Origin: Candidatus Magasanikbacteria bacterium RIFOXYD12_FULL_33_17
GTDB taxonomy: Bacteria; Patescibacteriota; Patescibacteriia; Magasanikbacterales; UBA922
NCBI GenBank assembly: GCA_001783255.1
Contig: MFRB01000097.1
Location: forward strand, 1 to 7,551
DNA: 7,551 nt
Reading direction: 5' to 3'
Shown piece by piece: positions 1 to 4,912 of this stretch. The first letter of the stretch is position 1. Every line of letters begins with the position of its first letter. The translations under genes were made by a program, and so were the position numbers. The notes under the pieces are model-generated. The model was not told where the DNA came from. It searched no databases and worked only from the letters and a program-made list of their open reading frames with translations.

Positions 1-441
1 CATGGTTTGTATTGGTGGTCACCAGATGGTAAATATTTGGCTTTTACTATGGCTGGTGGTAGCACTATGGCTGATTTGGTAATTTATGATATTTATAATA
101 ATAGGTATAAAAATATTTTGACTAGTTCGTTTATGATGTGTGCTGATAGGTGTATTAGTGAAGTTCCTTTTTGGTCTCTGGATAGTAAATATATTGCTAT
201 AGTTGAACATGGTAGAGATAATTTTGGTGATTATACTCATACATCTATTTCAGTATATGATTTAGCAGGAGATAGAGTGGTTGAATCAGAACAAATTCAT
301 TTGGGTGATACAAGTACAATGTTTAGATTAGCTTGGGACGAAAATAACAAACTTACTTATAGTTATTTGAGTTATACTGAAGATGGTGAAGAATTTGTAT
401 TAGATCAGCCTGTCTTATTAGACTATAATAAATTAAAATAA
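1..441 (+). CDS. C-terminal part of a PD40/TolB-like beta-propeller protein (5' end outside window)
   Basis: The frame is open from the window's left edge, so the gene starts upstream; 146 codons are visible, ending in TAA. Two successive segments fit the PD40/WD40-like repeat pattern: a W-SPDG-KYLAF strand followed about 20 residues later by a VIYDI strand, then W-SLDS-KYIAI followed by a SVYDL strand. A third, weaker one (LAWDENNKLTYSYL) follows. Such repeats form beta-propeller blades in TolB-related and secreted propeller proteins, usually as binding scaffolds. Because the N-terminus is missing, I cannot see whether there is a signal peptide or another domain. Only 4 nt separate its stop from the glutaredoxin start, suggesting co-transcription. 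The propeller call is fairly secure; the biological role is unknown. Confidence 0.65.
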   Translation, partial: HGLYWWSPDGKYLAFTMAGGSTMADLVIYDIYNNRYKNILTSSFMMCADRCISEVPFWSLDSKYIAIVEHGRDNFGDYTHTSISVYDLAGDRVVESEQIHLGDTSTMFRLAWDENNKLTYSYLSYTEDGEEFVLDQPVLLDYNKLK

Positions 442-445
442 TATT

Positions 446-682
446 ATGTTAAAAATTTATACTACAAATTATTGTCCTTATTGTAAAAAAGCCAAAGAAC
501 TTTTTACAAGTTTAAGTCTACCTTTCGAAGAGATTGATATTACTGAAAATGCTCTAGCTCGTGATGAAGCTTCTGCCAAAGCTGGTGGCTGGCTGACTGT
601 TCCTATGATTTTCAGAAATGAAGAATTTTTGGGAGGATTTGATGATGTTTACAAGCTACATTTGGAAGGAAAGTTGAAATAA
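446..682 (+). CDS. Glutaredoxin (GrxC/NrdH-like, dithiol CPYC)
   Basis: A 78-residue protein spanning the full length of a small bacterial glutaredoxin. The active site C-P-Y-C is at residues 10-13 after the first beta strand (LKIYTTNY). The cis-proline motif TVP is at 51-53 with the following strand MIF, and the GGFDD motif that helps bind glutathione is at 63-67. These are the three hallmarks of the GrxC family, which reduces protein disulfides or glutathionylated thiols in the cytoplasm. Whether this organism makes glutathione cannot be judged here, so it may be recharged by a thioredoxin reductase as NrdH proteins are. The ATG lies 4 nt after the propeller gene's stop, with no Shine-Dalgarno sequence upstream. 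The next gene is 119 nt away, behind a long hairpin. Confidence 0.93.
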   Translation: MLKIYTTNYCPYCKKAKELFTSLSLPFEEIDITENALARDEASAKAGGWLTVPMIFRNEEFLGGFDDVYKLHLEGKLK

Positions 683-688
683 AAGATT

Positions 689-751
689 ATTGTTCAATTG
701 CCCCATTGTCTCATTGTGGTTTTCAATTTGTCAGTGGGGCAATAGAACAAT
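689..751. repeat. Long imperfect inverted repeat (20-bp stem) after the glutaredoxin gene
   Basis: Positions 689-708 and 732-751 are complementary over 20 positions, with one A/A mismatch (696/744) and one G-U wobble (706/734) on the + strand; the loop is 23 nt. The stem contains a CCCC/GGGG block, unusual in this AT-rich intergenic DNA. There is no T run after the right arm, so it is not a canonical intrinsic terminator. It may still end or process the glutaredoxin transcript, or be a dispersed palindromic (REP-like) element. The left arm and loop also repeat a short CAATTG/CCATTG/TCATTG word every 7-10 nt. Confidence 0.7.
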
Positions 752-801
752 TGGTCAATTAAACTATTATCAGTCTGGGGCTGAAATTAATAATCAAATT
801 T

Positions 802-1041
802 ATGGGATATTTCTTTGGAATTTTAGTCATAGTTTTGGGGGCATTCATGGTGATCAAGACTAATTGGTTTGTAGAAAATTTTGGTCATAGTTCTTGGGCA
901 GAAGAGCATCTTGGTGGTGGTGGAACTTATACATTGTATAAAATATTGGGTATTGTCTTTATTTTTGGTTCTCTTATGGCTATGACAGGAATTTTGGGCA
1001 AAGTTATTGTAAATACTTTTGGTAGATTATTTGGTGTTTAA
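802..1041 (+). CDS. Small two-helix membrane protein, uncharacterised
   Basis: A 79-residue protein with two hydrophobic helices: about residues 3-18 (YFFGILVIVLGAFMVI) and 46-69 (YKILGIVFIFGSLMAMTGILGKVI). Between them is a hydrophilic segment with NWFVENFG, WAEEHLGGGG and TYTLYK. The run of four glycines (38-41) directly before the second helix is the most distinctive feature. From memory, similar short proteins with an LGGGGTY segment recur in Parcubacteria genomes, but I know of no assigned function. The ATG is preceded by TTT and lacks a Shine-Dalgarno sequence. The methyltransferase gene starts 10 nt after its stop, so the two are probably co-transcribed. A weak TATTAT at 765-770 could be a -10 box, but no -35 partner is evident. 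Confidence 0.8.
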   Translation: MGYFFGILVIVLGAFMVIKTNWFVENFGHSSWAEEHLGGGGTYTLYKILGIVFIFGSLMAMTGILGKVIVNTFGRLFGV

Positions 1042-1051
1042 CCTTTTATTT

Positions 1052-1606
1052 ATGTCTTATCATTCTGGAAACAATTTGATTGATGCAAAATTACTTTTGG
1101 AAAAATCTCATATTCAAGAAGCTATGCACATTGTTGATTTAGGTTGTGGACGGACTGGGCATGTGGTTTTTTCTGGTTCTAAAGCTGTTGGTGAAAAAGG
1201 TATTGTTTATGCAGTTGATATTTTGAAAGATGTTTTGGAATCTATACGTCGTCGTGCCGCTATTGAGGCTGTACACAATTTAGAGATTATTTGGGGTGAT
1301 ATTGGACGCAAAAATGGTGTATTAATTGCACCTAAAACAGTAGATGCTATATTTTGTGTTAATGTTTTGTATCATTTTAGTAATTATAATGATGTTTTGA
1401 GTGAAGCTAGTCGTATTTTGAAAGACAAAGGTAGAATTACAATTGTTGATTGGAAAATAAATTTATCAGGTATTGGTCCACAAGATGAAAGCATGGTTAA
1501 CTTTGATAAAGTATTATTGTGGGCAAAAGAAAATAATTTTTTTGTTCAAGAAGATATTGATGTTGGTAAATATCATAGAGGAATATTTTTGTATAGGCAT
1601 TTATAA
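1052..1606 (+). CDS. Class I SAM-dependent methyltransferase (UbiE/methyltransf_11-like)
   Basis: A 184-residue protein with the Rossmann-fold methyltransferase motifs in order. Motif I is VDLGCGRTGH (28-37), which binds S-adenosylmethionine. Motif II is AVDI (54-57), whose acidic residue would contact the ribose. WGDI (81-84) follows the third strand, then motif IV-like VDAIFCVNVLYHF (97-109), and ILKDKGRITIVDW (122-134) as motif VI. The 'LYHF' and 'RILKDKGR' wording fits the UbiE/methyltransf_11 group, but the substrate cannot be deduced; small molecule, lipid or rRNA/protein targets are all possible. The reading frame extends upstream to a TTG at 1019, which would overlap the previous gene. 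The ATG at 1052 is preferred because it lies 10 nt after that gene's stop and the fold needs no more residues. YraN follows after 6 nt. Confidence 0.9.
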   Translation: MSYHSGNNLIDAKLLLEKSHIQEAMHIVDLGCGRTGHVVFSGSKAVGEKGIVYAVDILKDVLESIRRRAAIEAVHNLEIIWGDIGRKNGVLIAPKTVDAIFCVNVLYHFSNYNDVLSEASRILKDKGRITIVDWKINLSGIGPQDESMVNFDKVLLWAKENNFFVQEDIDVGKYHRGIFLYRHL

Positions 1607-1612
1607 TTGTTT

Positions 1613-1996
1613 ATGGGGGAAACTTCAAAACAAACATTAGGTAAATGGGGAGAAGAAGAAGCTTCTCATTTTTTAATTAACAAAAATTATGAGGTAGTTG
1701 CCAGAAATTATAGTTTAGCAAAGAAAGGTGAAATAGATATAGTAGCTTGGCATATAAAAAATAAAAATCAAAAAACGTTGTGTTTTGTAGAAGTGAAAAC
1801 TAGAAGTAATAATGATGCCAGTGCGGAGAGATCTGTGGGTAAAAAGAAAATGTCAGCTTTGTTTGTGGTAGCACGTGATTATTGTTTGAAAAATAATATA
1901 GATATGGATAATACATATATTCAATTTGAACAAGTTAGTATTTATAAAAATGAAAATAATATTGATATCAGACATTATGAGATACCAGTTGTTTAA
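1613..1996 (+). CDS. yraN: YraN family protein (UPF0102, predicted endonuclease fold)
   Basis: A 127-residue protein with the UPF0102/YraN signature: an N-terminal LGKWGEEEASHFL helix (9-21), the ARNY strand (30-33), GEIDIVA (39-45) and FVEVKTR (58-64). E40, D42, E60 and K62 fit the E/D...ExK metal-binding pattern of restriction-endonuclease-like folds. Family members are small, often next to rnhB or rsmI, and of uncertain biochemical role in DNA metabolism. The usual 'RFDVV' strand near the C-terminus is replaced by YIQFEQVSIY, a divergence outside the predicted catalytic core. A TTG at 1607 lies two codons upstream in frame; the ATG at 1613 is preferred and sits 6 nt after the methyltransferase stop. 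No clear terminator follows. Confidence 0.9.
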   Translation: MGETSKQTLGKWGEEEASHFLINKNYEVVARNYSLAKKGEIDIVAWHIKNKNQKTLCFVEVKTRSNNDASAERSVGKKKMSALFVVARDYCLKNNIDMDNTYIQFEQVSIYKNENNIDIRHYEIPVV

Positions 1997-2054
1997 ATAT
2001 GCATTTTTATTTATATGAAAAGTGGATAAAAAGTTTAAGTAATTTGTCTTTTGG

Positions 2055-2063
2055 TGTTATAAT
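2055..2063 (+). promoter_or_regulatory. Extended -10 promoter for the cysteine-rich CARDB protein
   Basis: TGTTATAAT is a perfect extended -10 element (TG-N-TATAAT) in the 109-nt gap after yraN. No good -35 box stands at 16-18 nt; TTTAAG at 2034-2039 is the nearest candidate, at 18 nt. Transcription would start near 2070, giving a leader of about 36 nt. The identical nine bases recur at 4766-4774 before the AAA+ gene. The leader contains an A/T block (2075-2094) that resembles one at 3577-3595 before the paralogous gene. Confidence 0.6.
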
Positions 2064-2105
2064 AGCAGTGTTTTAAAAAATAATTATTTTTAATCACACT
2101 CTCGT

Positions 2106-3416
2106 ATGGATGAGCAACAAGTACAGACAAAAACTTTGTCTAAATCAAAAACCAAGATGGCCGTGGCTGTTGGTTTTTTAGGGTTAGCAGCTTTAGCAGC
2201 AGGTTTTGCTGGTTTGAAGATCAAGGGACAAAAACCAGATTTGGCTTTTAACGGTGCTGGAACAAATGTGGTACAAACTGTGGATGGTGAATTCAATCGT
2301 TTTAGTTATACTATGAAGAATTTTGGTTCTGGGACTAATGCAACACCTTTTCAGTTGAATATCAAGTTGGGTGATGGAACTAGTGCTAATAGTGTCAAAC
2401 AAATCATGTGGTTGGAAACTATGTATTCCACACCTAATGAGCCTGTAGGTAATTATCAAGTTATGAATTCTGATGATGGTTCTTTTACATTACCGTTAAA
2501 TAATATTGTTTTGGCTCCAGGTGCAGAAAATAGAGTGTTTTATTGGTTTGTTTTGCCTAGTACTTATACTGCTAGTGATTTGAAAGTTCAATATACTGTT
2601 GACTATTCAAACTACGTAGCAGAATCAAATGAAAATAATAATTACATGAGTCAATTATTCAATATTGCTAATTCTGGATTAGCTTTTGAAGAATCAAGTA
2701 ATGGTTATTGGTGTTTGAATTTGAAAGAACAATGTTATTCTTCTAGTCCTGGAGACACCAGTTGTGATGGTATGATTTTTTCTTCAGAACAATCTTGTCT
2801 AGACGCTGGTGCAACTTATGATTGGTCACCAAAAGAAGGTACAAAGGGAACTTATTATGAATTGGTAACTAGTACCTCAAATGGTTTATCTTGTATTAAT
2901 AATTTAGATTGTGGTGTTGGTGGTGGTTGTGGACCTTGTGCCAATGGTCAACAAGAATGTTCATTTTCTACAGGATCTTGTTTGACTTCAGGTACTTGTC
3001 AGGTGAATACTACTGTTCAAGCTTGTGAATCAGAATATTGGTGTTTGAATTATAAAGAACAATGTTTATTATCTAGTCCAGCGGGTATTAGTCCTATTGA
3101 TGGTTCTGCTAATTGTCAGGGTAAAGAGGGTGGAAATATTTATTCTTCAGAAGAAAGTTGCCAACAAGCAGGAGCCACTTTTGATTGGGTACTGACACAA
3201 AGTTCTAATGGTAACCAATATCAATTAGTTACTAGTACCACTGCGATTTTCTGTTCTTCTAATGATGATTGTGGTGTTGGTGGTGGTTGTAGTGAATGTG
3301 TGAATGGTAAACAAGATTGTTCTAGTTCAAGTGGTCAATGTCTTTCTACAGGTGTGTGTGAAGTAACTAATTTTTCACAAGCTTGTACAAGTATTATCCT
3401 TAATAACAGAAGATAA
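2106..3416 (+). CDS. Membrane-anchored surface protein: CARDB-like domain plus two 12-cysteine modules
   Basis: A 436-residue protein. Residues 1-17 are polar and lysine-rich (probably cytoplasmic). Residues 18-37 form a small-residue-rich hydrophobic helix (AVGFLGLAALAAGFAG) acting as a signal anchor or signal peptide. Residues 45-187 look like a CARDB/Ig-like domain: PDL at 44-46, a FSYTMKNFGSGT strand-turn, and VAESNENNN (171-179) near its end. Then come two tandem cysteine-rich modules (201-308 and 311-427), each with 12 cysteines and starting YWCLN-KEQC. There is no cysteine before residue 203, so no lipobox. The 24 cysteines suggest disulfide bonding outside the membrane. CARDB domains are linked to cell-surface adhesion; binding or adhesion is my inference. 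The N-terminus is nearly the same as in the next gene, a clear paralog. The ATG at 2106 lacks a Shine-Dalgarno sequence, but the shared MDEQQ start supports it. Confidence 0.85.
   Translation: MDEQQVQTKTLSKSKTKMAVAVGFLGLAALAAGFAGLKIKGQKPDLAFNGAGTNVVQTVDGEFNRFSYTMKNFGSGTNATPFQLNIKLGDGTSANSVKQIMWLETMYSTPNEPVGNYQVMNSDDGSFTLPLNNIVLAPGAENRVFYWFVLPSTYTASDLKVQYTVDYSNYVAESNENNNYMSQLFNIANSGLAFEESSNGYWCLNLKEQCYSSSPGDTSCDGMIFSSEQSCLDAGATYDWSPKEGTKGTYYELVTSTSNGLSCINNLDCGVGGGCGPCANGQQECSFSTGSCLTSGTCQVNTTVQACESEYWCLNYKEQCLLSSPAGISPIDGSANCQGKEGGNIYSSEESCQQAGATFDWVLTQSSNGNQYQLVTSTTAIFCSSNDDCGVGGGCSECVNGKQDCSSSSGQCLSTGVCEVTNFSQACTSIILNNRR
2706..3029 (+). repeat. First copy of the 12-cysteine module (within the CDS)
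   Basis: Encodes residues 201-308. Cysteines are at 203, 210, 220, 231, 263, 269, 275, 278, 285, 292, 298 and 307. The second half has the spacing C-x5-C-x5-C-x2-C-x6-C-x6-C-x5-C-x8-C and the segment DCGVGGGC. DNA similarity to the second copy is high at both ends, including 24 identical bases at 2907-2930. Confidence 0.85.
3036..3386 (+). repeat. Second copy of the 12-cysteine module (within the CDS)
   Basis: Encodes residues 311-427 with cysteines at 313, 320, 337, 352, 383, 389, 395, 398, 405, 412, 418 and 427. The last eight are each exactly 120 residues after their partners in copy one. The first half differs in length by an insertion around SPAGISPIDGSANC. The 24 identical bases at 3267-3290 lie 360 nt from their match in copy one. 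Confidence 0.85.
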
Positions 3417-3428
3417 ATAATTTTAGAC

Positions 3429-3467
3429 AAAACAGAGTAGTCCAAAAATTGGCTACTCTGTTTTTTT
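3429..3467 (+). terminator. Intrinsic terminator after the cysteine-rich CARDB gene
   Basis: Positions 3429-3440 pair with 3453-3464 (12 bp, core AGAGTAG/CTACTCT). The stem continues past one bulged T with CCA/TGG around a 5-nt loop. A run of seven T (3461-3467) follows the arm's G, the classic Rho-independent layout. It begins 12 nt after the stop codon. Confidence 0.9.
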
Positions 3468-3550
3468 ATTCTATATTAATTGTTTTACGTCAGTATTATT
3501 TGTGGCAGGTATCTGTGGATAAAAATTATTTTTGTGTTACTTTTTTTAGT

Positions 3551-3556
3551 TATAAA
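3551..3556 (+). promoter_or_regulatory. Possible -10 box for the double-CARDB gene
   Basis: TATAAA follows a run of seven T, in a context (TTTTTTTAG then TTATAA) similar to the two stronger TGTTATAAT promoters at 2055 and 4766. It lacks the TG extension and a convincing -35 box. TATTAT at 3560-3565 is an alternative. Some promoter is expected here because a terminator precedes the gene and only 134 AT-rich bases separate them. Confidence 0.35.
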
Positions 3557-3603
3557 TGTTATTATATAGTTACATTAAAAATAATTATTATTAATATATT
3601 TAT

Positions 3604-4710
3604 ATGGATGAACAACAAACACAGGTTCAGACTGTGTCTGCTTCAAAAACTAAGATGGCAATTGCTGTTGGTTTTTTGGGTTTAGCAGCTTTTGCTGCAG
3701 GTTTTGCTGGTTTGAGAACAAGTGTGAGCTTGCCAGATTTAGTTTTTGTTAAGGCTGGCACTACCACAGAAGAAGGTATGAATAAATTTTCTATCACATT
3801 ACAAAATTCTGGTAAGACTAATGTTAGTAGTCCTTTTATTTTGAATATAAAATTAGGTGATCAAAAAAATATTGTAAAAAAATTAAAAGTTTTGAATTCT
3901 GTTTCAGGTAATAATAAAGGATCTTATGAAAATTTGGAATCAGAAACTGGATCGTTTGATATCTTAGTCAAAAATTATAATTTAGGACGTGGTCAATCAA
4001 CTACAATAACTTATTGGTTTGTGATACCAGGAGAATACGAAGCAGATTATTTACCTTTTACTTATGTTTGGGATACTACAAACGTTGTTAGTGAAGTAAA
4101 TGAAGCAAACAATACTTATAAAGGTAAACTTGATATTGTTAAAATGGGACTTGTAAAAGAGAGTAATGTTGTTTATGAAGTTGTGACTATGGACACACCT
4201 ACTTCAACTACAAAAATAGAACAAATAGATTTAATAACATCAACAAGTACTTCATCATCTACTGTGACAGAACAATTACCTGACTTAATTGTAAAAGACT
4301 TTATCGTAGATCGTACTAATTATGTCGGAATGAAACATTTTGATATTGTGGTAAAAAATATTGGTAATGCTACTGCCATACGACCGACTGGTATGCATCA
4401 AAATTTTGGAACATTTGTAGTACAATTATATTTTCTTGCCGAAGATGGTAGCACTATTACTACTAAATGGTTAAGTAGTGATCCTTATCATACTTCTAGT
4501 TTGAGTTTGGTATCTGGTACTGAACTTAATATATCAGAGGATGTGCAAATAACTGATGCTATTTTCAATTATAGTAAAAAAATAAAAATGAAAGTTGATT
4601 GGTTGGAAGGATCTGTTACTTCAATAGCACCTTTCACTTATCCAGGAAAAGGTTATATCTTAGAGTCTAATGAAGATAACAATGAATTAACAAAAAATTT
4701 GGAATCATAG
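3604..4710 (+). CDS. Membrane-anchored surface protein with two CARDB-like domains
   Basis: A 368-residue paralog of the preceding surface protein. The first 37 residues match it closely (MDEQQ, then SKTKMA, then a GFLGLAAFAAGFAGL helix at 23-37), giving a short lysine-bearing cytoplasmic tail and one membrane segment. The first CARDB-like domain spans about 44-178: PDL at 44-46, FSITLQNSGKT, and VVSEVNEANN near its end. A Thr/Ser-rich linker covers about 193-223 (ITSTSTSSSTVT). The second domain spans about 226-365, again opening with PDL (226-228) and closing with ILESNEDNN (352-360). There is no cysteine at all, in contrast to its neighbour. This architecture suggests a stalked extracellular adhesion or binding protein; the ligand is unknown. 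The gene ends in TAG and is followed by its own terminator. The ATG is supported by the shared N-terminus. Confidence 0.85.
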   Translation: MDEQQTQVQTVSASKTKMAIAVGFLGLAAFAAGFAGLRTSVSLPDLVFVKAGTTTEEGMNKFSITLQNSGKTNVSSPFILNIKLGDQKNIVKKLKVLNSVSGNNKGSYENLESETGSFDILVKNYNLGRGQSTTITYWFVIPGEYEADYLPFTYVWDTTNVVSEVNEANNTYKGKLDIVKMGLVKESNVVYEVVTMDTPTSTTKIEQIDLITSTSTSSSTVTEQLPDLIVKDFIVDRTNYVGMKHFDIVVKNIGNATAIRPTGMHQNFGTFVVQLYFLAEDGSTITTKWLSSDPYHTSSLSLVSGTELNISEDVQITDAIFNYSKKIKMKVDWLEGSVTSIAPFTYPGKGYILESNEDNNELTKNLES

Positions 4711-4730
4711 ATTTTTATGATATTTATCCC

Positions 4731-4764
4731 AAATAGAGTAGACATTTTTGTCTACTCTATTTTT
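4731..4764 (+). terminator. Intrinsic terminator after the double-CARDB gene
   Basis: Positions 4731-4743 pair perfectly with 4750-4762 (13 bp) around the 6-nt loop ATTTTT, and a T run (4760-4764) closes it. The core AGAGTAG/CTACTCT is the same as in the terminator after the preceding paralog. The next promoter's TG begins at 4766, directly after the T run. Confidence 0.92.
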
Positions 4765-4765
4765 G

Positions 4766-4774
4766 TGTTATAAT
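4766..4774 (+). promoter_or_regulatory. Extended -10 promoter for the structured leader and AAA+ gene
   Basis: TGTTATAAT is a perfect extended -10 element, identical to the one at 2055-2063. The expected start is near 4781, about 10 nt before the predicted RNA stem. Any -35 contact would lie inside the upstream terminator hairpin (about 4745-4751, T-rich, not consensus). Confidence 0.65.
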
Positions 4775-4790
4775 GTAGGTATTAAAATGA

Positions 4791-4896
4791 ATTGCGAGAA
4801 GGTGTTATTTTAGTTAAAAGTTCTTATACCAACAACGAAGATTTTTCAGCACGTGGTTGCGTAGACGACTTTTTGTATTACACCTTTTTTCGTAAT
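4791..4896 (+). ncRNA. Predicted structured leader RNA or small RNA upstream of the AAA+ gene
   Basis: I find nested pairing across this stretch. The outer stem is 4791-4797 with 4890-4896 (7 bp, one wobble). After a small bulge comes 4798-4805 with 4880-4887 (GGTGT/ACACC core). A middle stem joins 4816-4822 with 4867-4873, and an apical stem joins 4830-4837 with 4852-4859 (one mismatch) around a 14-nt loop. Its middle is visibly richer in G+C than the other intergenic DNA. Six T at 4885-4890 directly after the GGTGT/ACACC pairing could terminate a short transcript of about 110 nt from the promoter at 4766. It matches no riboswitch, SRP, 6S or tmRNA motif I know. A 48-codon open frame across it is the competing explanation. 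Confidence 0.5.
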
Positions 4897-4912
4897 AAAA
4901 TAACAAAAAAAT

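Noticed and set aside
1019..1051. Upstream TTG start for the methyltransferase
   Set aside because: It would overlap the preceding gene by 23 nt and add residues outside the fold; the ATG at 1052 fits spacing and the T-before-ATG pattern.
2157..2218. Type IV pilin or lipoprotein signal in the surface proteins
   Set aside because: No cysteine for a lipobox, and no Glu at +5 after a glycine cleavage site, so neither signal type fits.
3449..3685. A 78-codon + strand open frame across the gap between the CARDB paralogs
   Set aside because: It begins inside the terminator hairpin, runs over AT-rich leader and overlaps the second paralog in another frame; the protein shows no plausible domain.
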